The notes beneath the pieces were generated by a model. The model did not search any database, had not been told where the DNA came from, and worked only from the letters and a program-made list of their open reading frames with translations. Made by a program: the position numbers and the translations under genes. This document shows positions 34,779 to 46,211 of a stretch of 64,000 bases of DNA, in pieces. The stretch is from Puccinellia tenuiflora (lineage: Eukaryota > Streptophyta > Magnoliopsida > Poales > Poaceae). Numbering within the stretch: the first letter of the stretch is position 1; each line of letters opens with the position of its first letter. The stretch lies in assembly GCA_012064385.1 (NCBI GenBank), contig QRDG01000519.1, positions 1,788,624 to 1,852,623 on the forward strand, written 5' to 3'.

Positions 34779-35847
34779 TCAATAAGCCTTGGTTGTGACC
34801 ATGGAGATGTCGGCGCTGCGGCCGAACCTAGCAACCTTGCAGTCGGTTGCGAAGATGTCAGAGGAGACATAGTTGGCTATGCCACCCATGACCGGCATGT
34901 TGGCGCTCACACTGAGCTTGTTGACATAGTCGGAGCGGTAAGTCTGGCCGAGCACGCCATGTACATCGTCAGTGATGTCGTAGAACTTGAACCCGATGTC
35001 GAGATGCGCGAGGCTGTCGTCCTCGGTCACATCGTAGTTGTGGACGCGAGAGTCCTCCTCGGTGATGGGCACCACTTTAGCCACGATGTCGAACACGCCC
35101 TTGAGGTAGACCCTCACTCCGTTGATCATTGTGGTCCTTGTCACGGTGAGGCCTGGCACGGCGGTGGATTCCCACCGCGCACCATTCTCAGCAGCGATGT
35201 CGACCAGCTCCCCATCGAAAGCTATCTCGAGGCGGTCGACGTCGTTGTTCCATTTGGCGGTCTTCTGGGCACCCAAGAAGAGGCGGTGGTTGGCGAAGCG
35301 GATGCCGAGTGCCTGGATCCAGGTGAAGTCGCGGCTCATTGTGGGGTTGCGTTTGCCGATGAAGTGGGCGTTGATGTGAAGGTCGGCGTCAGAGACGATG
35401 CAGAAGTCCTGGTCCTTCTTGCCGTGGAAGAAGAAGTTGTTGCCGTCGGCCCCGGTGAAGCGGGGGTCGCCGCACGACATCCCGGGGTAGAAGTCACACA
35501 CTTATTTTTACGCATGGAAAATGGCAAAAATAATTAGATTTCATCATTGTGTATGTATGAACAAATCAGTATCTATGCTTACAGCAGAATGTCTTGCAGC
35601 CGGGACAGAGGACGACGCACTCGTTGGCGCAGCGCGCAGGGCAGGTGGCGACGCAGGGTGCCTTGTTGTCCCTGGTGTTGTCGCAGCTGAGCTGCTGGTT
35701 CCTCTTCCCCGGTGTGATCATGTGAGAGTTGGCCGGCAGCGGTCGGCGCGGCCCTGGCTGCGCAGCCACGGAGGATACGGCGGCACACAGCACCACCGCC
35801 AGCACGGCGGCGGCGGCGACCACTCCGATGCACGACACCCTTGCCAT
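34779..35847 (-). CDS. Root-cap family secreted protein, copy 1
   Basis: Two exons on the minus strand: 35847-35583 and 35500-34779, intron 82 bp with GTAAGC donor and AAATAAG acceptor, giving 328 residues. Residues 1-~30 form a signal peptide. A short Pro-rich linker and a Cys-rich stretch (CPARCANECVVLCPGC) follow. The rest, starting CDFYPGMSCGDPRFTGADG, matches the plant root-cap/LEA-like family: FFFHGKKDQDFCIVSD, LHINAHFIGKRNP, WIQALGI and KWNNDVDRLEIAFDGE are typical. The protein is expected in the cell wall or outside the cell; biochemical activity of the family is not known. It is nearly identical to copy 2 at 41199-42258, differing by about eight residues in exon 2 and by two extra residues (GP) after the signal peptide. 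Both exons are intact and borders are conserved. Its TATA-like box is altered compared with copy 2. Confidence 0.88.
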
Positions 35848-35933
35848 TAGCTGAGATCGATCTGTGTTGAGGATGTATGGCTAGTGTGGTAGCTAGCCGT
35901 GAGTTTGGTGAGATGTATCGCTGGGTGGCCTGG

Positions 35934-35942
35934 GAATTTATG
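35934..35942 (-). promoter_or_regulatory. Degenerate TATA box of root-cap copy 1
   Basis: On the minus strand the motif reads CATAAATTC about 90 bp before the ATG, where copy 2 has TATAAATTC. The surrounding promoter is similar in both copies, so this is a T-to-C change at the first TATA position (or the reverse). Confidence 0.55.
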
Positions 35943-36250
35943 GGCCGTGGCGGGAGCCGGGAGGTAGGGAAAGAGGCTCAGGCCACCGCCCCATGCGATG
36001 GACGGCGTCTGTTTGGGAGATGGAGCGCAGGTACACGCAAAGCGACTCGCATCGCTTAGCACCGATCCCTCCCAAAACTTAACAGCAGATCAAGCGCGTA
36101 TACCTAGATTCACTAGAATTCTTTTTAGAAAATGACTTGACTTTATTGAATATGTAAGCAAAACATATTAGACTGAACAAACTGACAAAAAATCCATGAT
36201 AAAATTATAATTTATTGCTGCTACTGATGGAGAAAGGAAAATGTGGAAGA

Positions 36251-37249
36251 ATTTGTGGATAGCTGAACACTGGATACATGGCTAATTTGTGGATTAAAAG
36301 AGGAAACCAGCTACCATGCTACGGTAGAGTGCACAGAAACTAAAGCTTTTGCGAAAATAGCATGCGTGAGGTGTGGCCATTGACTAAGGAAGAGAACTTT
36401 GCATGGACTGGACGTGACTGGTTACTAGTTATGCTTGATAGCATAGGCAACTCAGCGAGGGCCCATGTTCTTTATGTTCTGGATCCACTTGAGGAACGAT
36501 GTTAAAAATGGTGGCGGGAGAGCTACAATAGCAGACTCTGTCAGCTTCTTAACTAACTACAAGAATAATCTGCTCCCAGCCTGCATACTTGATGACTGCT
36601 GATGAGGCGTAAAGGGTAAAAAAACATGTATGGAGAAGAGCAGAGAGATAGGAACATGAAAAAAATGGGATCCTTTACGGTGCATCATACTACAGGTTTT
36701 AGGATGTGTGTATAAAGGATCCAATGGTTTATCATGGATTTTTATCGTTGATTTTTTGTCACACAAGTACAGAAGATAGAACCCAACATCACAGACGGTC
36801 CCAAGGTCTCACCTCAGCCGGTTATTCCAACTGTCTCCAGCTCGGTGTCACTAATGTGTAGCTCCATTAGAGCCGGTTCCAGGAACCTCTGTGATGTGCA
36901 GAGACAGCCATGAATAAGAACCGTCTCGAATAAGAAAAACATCAGAGGCGGCCAGCAATAACAGTCGTCTGTAATGATAATCCTTTACAGACTGCTGCAA
37001 TTGCTGGCCGTCCTTAGCCTACGGAGTGTCCGGGTTTTCTCTCCGGCCTATCCGAAGCAATATTCATACCCTCCGGACCATTTTTCGGGTGGTCTAAGTA
37101 TTTGCTAATGTTATATTAGCAGGACTAAATCAGGATTGCATCAACAAAACCTGAACCAATTGGTAATACATATAAAACATAACCAACTGGTAGCATACAT
37201 ATATATAATGACATGTCTTTCTCCAACCACAAACTACATAGATTTAGTT
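36251..37249. other. Spacer between inverted arms, no gene seen
   Basis: No coding sequence is supported. Two short stretches look like decayed transposon: 36775-37020 contains repeated ACAGACGGT/ACCGTCT-type motifs in both orientations, and 36725-36765 repeats a TTTATCATGGATTTTTATCG motif that also occurs at 40838. Confidence 0.5.
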
Positions 37250-37515
37250 TTATATGAGATGTAACTCAATGATGAGATCCAAGATGAGGTCATAGGTCTT
37301 CCTAATAATGGTCAAAACAGGTTGACCAATCACAAAATTCTTGCCCTTTATGAAGTTCTTCCATCCCAGCTTGTCAAAGTCAATGCGGCCATCACTTTTC
37401 ATGGTGTACGTGATGCTGACGGTTGCCCCTGCTGCTCCAAGTCGCAGTCCTCCATTGCCCTCAGCCGGTATGTCAGCCTCTTCCGCTATCATCTTAGGTA
37501 GTTTATGTGCACCAA
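37250..37515 (-). pseudogene. B3-like DNA-binding domain fragment
   Basis: An open minus-strand frame carries IFGAHKLPKMIAEEADIPAE, then LRLGAAGATVSITYTM, DGRIDFDKLGWKNFIKGKNF and VIGQPVLTIIRKT. The W-x-x-F-I-x-x-x-x-F-x-I-G-Q pattern resembles the C-terminal half of plant B3 DNA-binding domains ('W..F...n.l..Gd'). The sequence stops at 37250 after a hydrophobic tail; no start codon with a good context or second domain is visible, so it is at most a fragment or one exon of a multi-exon gene. A GTG-rich region upstream gives no clear splice acceptor. The B3 call is by motif shape only. Confidence 0.35.
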
Positions 37516-37789
37516 AAATAACATAACTATGTCATATATACGCGAGGCGGTTTCCTAAATATTAACTTAGAAAATTTAACAGGCATGAAAGAGGCGGTCT
37601 TGTGGTAGGCAGAAATTCGCCCGCTGTCCATGTAAGAAATTGAGCTCAAAAGCCAATCAAATGCAGAGGTAGCTGGCCTTCTGTGCGAGGAGAAGTTTAA
37701 ATGGTACCAATGTTCCAAAGCACAATTCATTCTAGAAGGGGATTTGAGTACGAGATACTTTCATAGTGTTGCCAATGGCGGAGTTTTTT

Positions 37790-38245
37790 TTTTTTTTTGA
37801 GAGGCTTTGAGAAGGCCAAAAACTAGATTTCGCAGCGGTGGTTTTTTTTTTTTTTTTGGCTTAGATAACAGGTGGAATTATAATTCGATGAAACGTACGA
37901 CATAGTAGACATACATTATTTTCAATTTTTTTGGAGATATTAGGAACGGAGTTTTCAGTTTTTTAAACGAGTTACCGTACCTATGGGGCTTAAAGCACTT
38001 TTGGGTCACTTCGGATGCAAGCTTGCTAGCAGCTGGAAAGCTAAGTAGGTAGCAGTGAGCCCAACTCTATGTATATATCTTGGAGGTCAACGACTCAAAG
38101 CCCATCTCCGATCCCACAATCATGTTGACAGGGTGCTACGTGATGCCGCAGCACCGTGTATGTGGCTTGTCCCTGAAGATATATGTTGCCGGACACGGTT
38201 AATCCAGTGAAAATTTAATTTGACTCGGATCGGCTACATGAAGAT
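37790..38245 (+). repeat. Third copy of duplication flank
   Basis: This segment (from about 37800 GAGGCTTTGAGAAGGCCA, through TTTTCAGTTTTTTAAACGAG, AGCAGCTGGAAAGCTAAG and CAGTGAAAATTTAATTTGAC) is a direct copy of 43130-43585 and an inverted copy of parts of 33230-34050. It carries no gene. Confidence 0.75.
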
Positions 38246-38273
38246 TTGACTCTATGATTTTTAAGACACAGGT

Positions 38274-40608
38274 CACTACAGGAATGGGGCTAGTTGCCGA
38301 CGGCCGTTTTTTCTACGCCGACGGCAATTTGTCGGGGCCGTCGGCGTAGCCTCCTGGCAGGCCAGCCGGTTTAGTTGGCCGTCGGCACACAGAAAGCCGT
38401 CGGCATAGACAAATTAGGGCCGACGGCCACCGTCGGCTTAATTTTGCCGTCGGCATAGAATGGTTGTGCCGACGGCCACCGTCGGCATAGGTGGGCCGTA
38501 GACTAGCGTATGGTGCTATGCTGACGGCAAAGTCGTCGGCACAGCTTCACAGGGCTACGCCGACGGCAAATCCGTCGGCATAGCTATATTTTTTTCTGTT
38601 TTTCATTGAATATGAAATAATTCGTATCTTTAAATCCGTAATGCGAAATTTAATAAATAAAATGTCTAAATTGATTAGAAAAATGAGAGGAATCCAAATA
38701 TGACATCCATATCATCAGATCAAACTATCACACATTTGTAGTTCAAATTTCTATTACTTTTCGAAAAGCAACATAAAGTCATTTCAGTAGGCGAAATTAG
38801 GTAGAAAGCGAGAGAATTCCTAATACTTGGGGATTATCCATCATATATGTACTAATATTTGTGAAAATTAAATGGGTGTCATTTTCCAACATATCTTTGG
38901 TACTTGCTTCACAAAAAATGTTATTTTTGACACTTAAAAATGAAAAATGATATTTGGAACAATAATTTGGAAAGTCGGTTCGGCACAAATATTTCCCATG
39001 CCAAGACACACCTATGTGCCGAATATGGGAACTTATCACAAACTATGCCACGGGGATGGTTATATCTTAGTCATTTGGTTCAAAATTTATACATGTTTGC
39101 AGATGATAGACCTTTTTGTGAAGGATTTATTTAGAAATTTTGTCAAAAATCAAGTTTATCATTTTTCATAGCAACTAGTAAACATAAAATGACTCCATGT
39201 CAAAGGATTCCATTATTTGAGTATTTTTTTCACATTCTTTTACTTTTTTGAAAAAAGTTCAAAATGGCCCTGTGCCTATTCATCGAAAGGGGTGGAATCT
39301 TTCAAAACTATCGACGGTTCTGTGATATAATCACTAGTTTTGTACCTTAAATTGATTTTTCAAAAAAAATCAGAGCAAACTATCACACACTTGTAGTTCA
39401 AATTTCTATTACTTTCCGAAAAGCAACATAAAGTCATTTGAGTAGGCAAAATTAGGTAGAAAGCGATAAAATTCCTAATACTTGGGGATTATCCATCATA
39501 TATGTACTACTATTTGTGAAAACTAAACTGGTGTCATTTTGCAACATATTTTTGGTACTTGCTTCACACAAAAAAATTACACTTAGAAAATGAAAAATGA
39601 TATTTGGAAAAATAATTTGGAAACTCTGTTCGGCAACAATATTTCCCATGCCAAGACACACCTATGTGCCGAATATTGGCACTTTATCATAAACTATGCC
39701 ATGGGGATGGTCATATCTTAGTCATTTGGTTTGAAACTTATATATGTTTGTAGATGATAGACCTTTTTATGAAGGATTTTTTTAGAAACTTTGTCAAAAA
39801 TCAAGTTTATCATTTTTCATAGCACCTAGCAAACATAAAAGTACTCCAGGCCAAAGGATTTTTTGAGTATTTTTTTCACTTTCTTTTACTTTTTTGAAAA
39901 AACATTCAAAATGGCCCCCGTGCCTATTCATTGAAATACCAAGTTTATCGATGTTTATGTGATGCACAAGATGATATGGATGTCATATTTGAATTCCTCT
40001 CATTTTTCTAATCGATTTGGACATTTTATTTGTCAAATTTCGATTTACGATTTAGAGATATGAGATATTCTATATTAAATGTAGAAAGAAAAAATAAAGT
40101 AAAATTCATTTTATTGTTATTTATTAAAAATATTATTACTTAATAATTTCTATTTATTCAAATAAATTTTCAAAATATAAATAATAAAAAGTGTAACATC
40201 ATGACCCAGGGGTTACTATGATTGATACGATAGTAATATCAGTAAGTTCTAATTTCTCATTTCGAAGCTAATTTGGATGGAACTCAAAAGTTAAACGTGC
40301 TTGGCCTGGAGGATGGGTGACCGAATTAGAAGTTTGATCAGGATAAGTACTTTGACTTGAGATTATGAGTGGAATTAGAGTTTAAGAGTGTGGCTAAGTG
40401 GAAAATTTTAGAATAGAAATAAAAATAGAATTAAGAAATATAAGTAAAAGTTTTAAAAAAATTAAAAATGATGAAAAAAAATGCCGACGGTACTACGCCG
40501 ACGGCTTTCGATACGCCGATGGATTTTTTGGCTATGCCTACGGGCTGACCTATGCCGACGGCAATTGTGCCTACGAAGCTGTCGGCATATTAACAGTTTC
40601 CTGTAGTG
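38274..40608. mobile_element. Complete non-autonomous CACTA-like element
   Basis: The element starts CACTACAGGAATGG and ends TTTCCTGTAGTG, so the ends are inverted repeats of CACTACAGGAA. It is flanked by GGT on both sides (38271-38273 and 40609-40611), the 3-bp target duplication usual for CACTA. Subterminal regions are full of TACGCCGACGGC / GCCGTCGGCATAG units. Inside are two ~655-bp direct repeats (starting 38721 and 39376) and AT-rich DNA, with no transposase. Length is 2335 bp. Confidence 0.88.
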
Positions 40609-41103
40609 GGTACGGCAACTTTGTTTTCTTAGAAATAATGTAAGGCTACATGCATATGTCTACTATGTATGATTCATCAAATCACCTGTTATCTTCGGAA
40701 AAAAAAATCTCCCTAGCTAGTGTGTGAAATCTAGTTTCTGGTTTTTTTGGCAGAAAATTTCACCTTTGATTGAACATCTGTTGTCCACAAATCGTTCCAT
40801 ATTTTCCTTTTCTCCATCAGTAGCAGCACTATAATTTATCATGGATTTTTATCGTTGATTTTTTGTCAGTTTGTTCAATCTAATATATTTTGATTACCTA
40901 GTATTCAACAAAGTCATGTTGTTTCCTAAAAAGTATTGTAGACCATCTAGGTATACACGCTCGATCTGCTGTTATGTTTTGGGAGGGATCGGTGCTAAGC
41001 GATGCCAGCCGCTTTGCGTGTACCCGTGCTCCATCTCCCATACAGGCGCCGTCCATCGCATGGAGCGGTGGCCTGGAGCCTCTCCCTGCTTCCGGGCACG
41101 GCC

Positions 41104-41110
41104 TATAAAT
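41104..41110 (+). promoter_or_regulatory. TATA box of root-cap copy 2
   Basis: TATAAAT lies 95 bp before the ATG at 41199, within promoter DNA shared with copy 1. Confidence 0.65.
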
Positions 41111-41198
41111 TCTCAGGCAACCCAGTGATACATCTCACCAAACACACGGCTAGCTACCACACTAGCCATACATCCTAAACACAGAAAGATCTCAGGTA

Positions 41199-42258
41199 AT
41201 GGCAAGGGTGTCGTGCATGGGAGTGGTCGCCGCCGCCGCCGTACTGGTGGTGGTGCTGTGCGCCACCGTATCCTCTGTGGCCGCGCAGCCGCGTCGACCG
41301 CTGCCGTCCAACTCTCACATGATCACCCCGGGGAAGAGGAACCAGCAGCTCAGCTGCAACAACACCACGGACAACAAGCCACCCTGCGTCGCCACCTGCC
41401 CTGCGCGCTGCGCCAACGAATGCGTCGTCCTCTGCCCAGGCTGCAAGACATTCTGCCGTAAGCACACACGAGCATGCATTCATACGGACACAATGATGAG
41501 ATCTAATTATGCTTTCTGATAACTTATTTTCGCAAGTGTGTGACTTCTACCCCGGGATGTCGTGCGGCGACCCCCGCTTCACCGGCGCCGACGGCAACAA
41601 CTTCTTCTTCCATGGCAAGAAGGACCAGGACTTCTGTATCGTCTCGGACGCTGACCTCCACATCAACGCCCACTTCATCGGCAAGCGCAACCCCACGATG
41701 AGCCGCGACTTCACCTGGATCCAGGCCCTCGGCATTCGCTTCGCCGACCACCGCCTCTTCCTGGGTGCCCAGAAGACCGCCAAGTGGAACAACGACGTCG
41801 ACCGTCTCGAGTTAGCTTTCGATGGGGAGCTGGTCGACATTGCTGCTGAAAATGGTGCGCAATGGGAATCCACCACCGTGCCTGGCCTCACCGTCACAAG
41901 GACCACAATGATCAACGGAGCGAGGGTCTACCTCAAGGGTGTGTTCGACATCGTGGCTAAAGTGGTGCCCATCACTGAGGAGGACTCCCGCGTCCACAAC
42001 TACGGCATGACCGAGGACGACAGCCTCGCGCATCTCGACATCGGGTTCAAGTTCTATGACATCACTGACGATGTCCACGGCGTGCTCGGCCAGACCTACC
42101 GGTCCGACTACGTCAACAAGCTCAGCGTGAGCGCCAACATGCCGGTCATGGGTGGCATAGCCAACTACGTCTCCTCCGACATCTTCGCAACCGACTGCAA
42201 GGTCGCTAGGTTTGGCCGTACTGCCGACATCTCCATGGTCACAACCAAGGCTTACTAA
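41199..42258 (+). CDS. Root-cap family secreted protein, copy 2
   Basis: Two exons, 41199-41457 and 41537-42258, with a 79-bp intron (GTAAGC donor, TCGCAAG acceptor), encode 326 residues. The layout equals copy 1: signal peptide (~1-30), Cys-rich motif CPARCANECVVLCPGC just before the splice site, and the root-cap/LEA-like domain from CDFYPGMSCGDPRF to the C-terminal FATDCKVARFG region. The joined codons give KTFCLCDFYP, so the intron phase is consistent in both copies. The start ATG follows GGTA and is the first in frame. A possible polyadenylation signal AATAAAG lies near 42401. The gene diverges from copy 1, whose start is 5.35 kb away, with a CACTA-like element between them. By family it is a secreted, probably wall-associated protein of unknown biochemical role. 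Confidence 0.9.
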
Positions 42259-43996
42259 GCTATTTCTTAAGGCAAGAATACCGCGTCAAGAAGATCGGCC
42301 TTATACGGATGTATTCGTAAAGGCCTTGTAATAATCTGCGAGTATTGTAGTGTTTACCATTTCTATCAGTAATCACGGACCAGCCTATCGGGAAAAATGA
42401 AATAAAGTAATTTCATGCACGAACGAACTTATGATGGTATATCCCGTTTATTCAGTTCATGTGTGTGTGCAATGCATGAATTACTAAGTTTTATGTTGTC
42501 CCATACTCTTGAACACGCTTCAAAACACTGTCATGTTGTCTATGAATGAAGACATCACACAAGGAATAACGTGCGATTACAAAACCATTCCAATTCTAAT
42601 TATAATCCTTGCAACGAGTCAGCAGAACTTTGCAATCGATATAGCCCTGCATTAAGTGAATTGACACCTAGTTTTTTATTTTAATTGTAATATATACTCC
42701 GTTTTGTAGTAGTAGTAGTAACGATGATGTTAAGTAATTCCAGTGAGAAGACTGAGCCTAACATCAGTGGCGCCTTCTAAGAGCAGGTATGTTCGGGTGG
42801 AAATAGCCTCCTAGGCTCCTAGCGTCCTTAGGCCTATGCCAATGCCAGTTTTTTAGCAAGATTTTATCTATATTTTGCTGATGTGGTATGGTAGTTAATG
42901 AAGAAAGAGAGTGAGGTTGTATCTTACCTACATACAAGCTTTGCATGTGGCCATAAGCAAAAAATGTTGCTAGCCCAATCATATGGATGCATGAGCACCA
43001 AATCGTTTAATTTAGATACAACTCTTAAATTTTTAATACTCCTATGCTGACGTGCTAAGTTTCCAGAGTTTCTTGGAAGTAAACTTTTTTTAATTAATTC
43101 GTTACATTTTAGACTACACAAAATATCATAACCGGGAGGCTTTAAGAAGGCCAAAATCTAGATTATGTGTAGATAACAGGTGGAATGATAATTCGATGAG
43201 TCGTACATATGAGACAACTAGACATACATTTTTTTTCAAATTTTTTGGAGATTTTAGTAAGGGAGTTTTCAGTTTTTTAAACAAGTTACCGTACATATGG
43301 GGCCGGGATAAAAGCACTTTTGGGTCACTTCAGATGCTAGCATGCGTATCTCAGCCGATATTGCTAGCCATGCACGTTTGTCTCTGGATGATCCACATGC
43401 AGCTGGAAAGCTAAGTACGTAGCAGTGAGCCCAACTCTATGTATCTTGTCAACGACTCAACGCCCATCTCAGGGGGACAAGCTACATGCACGGTGCTGTG
43501 GCATCACGTAGCACCCTGTCAACATGAGTGTAGCCGTACACGATTTATCCAGTGAAAATTTAGTTTGACTCGGATCAGCAGGTGCCACAGCACATATATA
43601 GGTCGACGGTGCGAAAAATTTCTCACAACGCTATTTCAAATTTTCTATTTAGTTTACGTTGCTTCTTGGTGATGATACATCAGAACAGATGTGATATACT
43701 TCCGAACACATAATTATCACACATTGATGTTTTATACTGGTACTTACATATATATTATTTTTTTTCGAAAAAGGGTCACCCAGCCTCTGCATCAAAGTGA
43801 TGCATACGGCTCTTTTATTGCTTTATTTTATTATCGTTCATCGTTCAAATAGAACGAGTGGAGCCAATAAACCTATACATCTGACAATGAGTGCATCGAT
43901 TTTACTCATATTCTCTGAGAGCAGACAAATGGCTCCTGAGCTACAGGTAGCTTGTAGCATATTAAAGTTTCAGAACAAAATCAGATAAAAATCCTA

Positions 43997-44071
43997 CTCC
44001 CTCCGTTCCAAATTAGTTGTCTTCCATTTGTCAAAAAGTGGATGTATCTAACTAATTTAGAACGGAGGGAG
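43997..44071. mobile_element. Small Stowaway-type MITE
   Basis: The 75-bp element reads CTCCCTCCGTTCC ... GAACGGAGGGAG with TA on each side. The inverted ends and TA target duplication are those of Stowaway (Tc1/mariner) MITEs. Confidence 0.88.
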
Positions 44072-44075
44072 TAGA

Positions 44076-45599
44076 AGGTAATGAGGAACTCTACTAGTGT
44101 GACATCTAATCTGAAGTTCGTTGTATTCTGTGCTAAGAAAAAAATGACAAATGGATGTATCTCGGAGCGGTGAACAATGCATATTTTAAAATTTTGAAAA
44201 ATTGCCAGATTTGTCCTTTTTGTGTAGCCCATAATACAATGAATTTTGGACTGATATTTTGCAAGATGGTAGATCGCAAGATTATCTAGCCATATCATTT
44301 TTGTTCCGAATTTTCGAAACTTACGAATGTGGATCTCAAATTTTTGAAAAAGATGGCCTCCATGGAGCTCGATCTCCTTTTGTGGTTTCTGACATTATCT
44401 CCTCTTTTTAGTACAAAGATTGTTCGCTGTAGCCACCGTTTTAATTTCTCTGCATTTGATTGTGGTTGTAATCTGTTTGTTATGATGTGTACTGTTATCT
44501 GTAATGGATTATTATATTCCTCCATTCGTGCTAGCCCCTTTTAATTATATCAGCGCGATTAGTCAGCTACATTTTTATAACATCCATTTTGAATATATCA
44601 TGTGCTAAAATAATGTTTACCGTACAATACATTAATTTTGAAGCGACATCCAAGTTTATGACACCAAGTCAACGCTTAAATCTATCAAGTTTGCCAAGCA
44701 TATTCGACATGGGGTTTTATTCATATTTACTCTATAACTGCTTCGTATCGTATCCATGGTTCCTACAAATTGTGTTAACAGGTGTATTAGTTTTTGCATT
44801 CAACGTAGTGTATGGCATATGACATCTTTATAAGTTCTTGCATCCTCGTATGTTAGTTTAAAAAATTAAATTCTAGGCGCCAATTTTCTTAGTTTTGTGT
44901 CACAAAATTTGATCCTCGTGATATATAGGAATACAGTGTTTTGACGGTTTCATTATTTGCCAAAAATTAGCGGAATCACCCATCAAAGTTTTTCTCTGAA
45001 ATGGAAAGACAAATTTTCACCCCCATCTCATTATTAATTAAAAAGAACAGAATTAACAGGTTAATTAGTAGAAACCGGACACCATGTCAAACAATCCCTT
45101 ACCGACCAGCATGGAGCATGACAGCCGCGAGGGCACACCCAGCCAACCTGGCTACCAGCGCTAGCTACACACCATGGATTGTATTAGCAATAGCGCATAT
45201 TCACTCCGCTTCCTAATATGTTGGATATAGGTTCAGGTCAAAGTCTAAATGTTAATTAAATATATAAATATCAATATTTTCAATACCAAATCCATTTTAT
45301 AACAAAATATATTTTATGTGATTCTGACTGTATCAATTTGAAATTGTAAATGTTAATATTTTTGTATACACGTGGTGAAACTTTATAAGTTGACTTTGAC
45401 CAAAACTATACGCATTGTAAACGCGAGTTTTCTTTTGAAAACTGAACTTCTCATGAGCTGCAGCTTTGTTCTCGCTGAGTTCTTATTACCTCTTATGCAT
45501 TGCATGAGTAGAAATATATATTTGGAGGATGGATAAAGCTAAGATAACCTTTGTCTAGTGTAGATGTTCACTCCAGATACATGAAGGTAGGAACAATAT
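44076..45599. other. Unassigned intergenic DNA
   Basis: No coding sequence or intact transposon is supported. Around 45230-45430 an AT-rich piece ending TTGACTTTGACCAAAAC looks like an old MITE. The short ORFs at 44329, 44589 and 45001 have no coding signature. Confidence 0.5.
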
Positions 45600-45851
45600 T
45601 GGATCATGCATGTGGGATTGTGGGCTGACATTGACTGAAAATGAGAGAGGGAAAACCAAATCAACCGTCCAATTCATTACCAGGTTGTACCACTCACATA
45701 GTCACATGCAAAGATGCAGGCACATCATGGCAACCCCAGCAGCCATACTCTTTATCTCTACCACTCACGCCGCTTACATGGCAACCCCAGCAGCCATAAT
45801 TCTTCTCCAAGAGAGATGCACCATTACACCCAATCACCCAGTCCACTCGCC
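45600..45851 (+). promoter_or_regulatory. Type A upstream module with 21-bp repeat
   Basis: The region contains ATGCATGTGGG..GCTGACATTGA, ACCACTCACATAGTCACATG and CACTCACGCCGCTTACAT. The same blocks recur upstream of 49951, 56824, near 58600-58930 and near 60170-60300. The segment ATGGCAACCCCAGCAGCCAT occurs twice here (45728 and 45779). Confidence 0.6.
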
Positions 45852-46211
45852 ATGGCCAAGTCCATCTTCTTCCTCCTCGCACTCGCTCTCGTCGCCGCCA
45901 GCAGCAGCAAGGTCGGCACCGCCGGAGCGGACGAGGACGCCAACCTGGCGCAGCGCCGGGAGACCATGGCGGAGGCCGTCCGGTTGGCCTACAACCCCAA
46001 GTTGTTGGCGGCCGCCGACTCGGAGACGGTCCATCGGATGGCGACGTTCATGAAACGCGAGATCGGGCCGCTGGGCCCGATCTTCGAGGCCATCCGCAAG
46101 ATGCCGGAGGACAGCGCCAAGGACGCGGCGTTTGACGCCGCCTTCGAGATGCTGATTCGCCACTTCGGGAAGCTGATGCCTCAGCGCCGCGCCATGACCG
46201 ACGAGCTCTAA
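45852..46211 (+). CDS. Small secreted protein, cluster type A, gene 1
   Basis: A 119-residue single-exon protein. I chose the ATG at 45852 (CGCCATGG) because it puts a signal peptide at the N-terminus (MAKSIFFLLALALVAASSS) and matches the start of the gene at 56824; the upstream in-frame extension to 45714 overlaps the promoter repeat. Mature part: acidic start, then LAQRRETMAEAVRL, MATFMKREIGPLGPIFEAI and RKMPEDSAKDAAFDAAFEML, ending IRHFGKLMPQRRAMTDEL. It is predicted helical with no cysteine. Compared with the 56824 gene it lacks about four or five residues between MPEDSA and DAAF. The domain is shared with 46964, 53414 and the TPR gene at 61334. No known family recognised. Secretion is inferred only from the N-terminus. 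Confidence 0.7.
   Translation: MAKSIFFLLALALVAASSSKVGTAGADEDANLAQRRETMAEAVRLAYNPKLLAAADSETVHRMATFMKREIGPLGPIFEAIRKMPEDSAKDAAFDAAFEMLIRHFGKLMPQRRAMTDEL

Larger units (their letters stand above)
33131..36250 (-). repeat. Left arm of large inverted duplication
   Basis: Reading the minus strand, this arm matches the plus strand of 40720-43745. Matching blocks include the 33133-33215 segment (with 43670-43742), 33950-34075 (with 43335-43440), the whole root-cap gene and its promoter, and 36110-36250 (with 40720-40935). Differences are insertions on one side, such as 33400-33930 and 34110-34560. Confidence 0.85.
40720..43745 (+). repeat. Right arm of large inverted duplication
   Basis: This is the plus-strand counterpart of 33131-36250. 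It contains root-cap gene copy 2 and its promoter. The 43130-43585 part also has a direct third copy at 37790-38245, so the locus underwent more than one duplication. Confidence 0.85.

Noticed and set aside
34959..35537. 192-codon plus-strand ORF
   Set aside because: Shadow of the root-cap gene on the opposite strand; the mirror ORF appears opposite copy 2.
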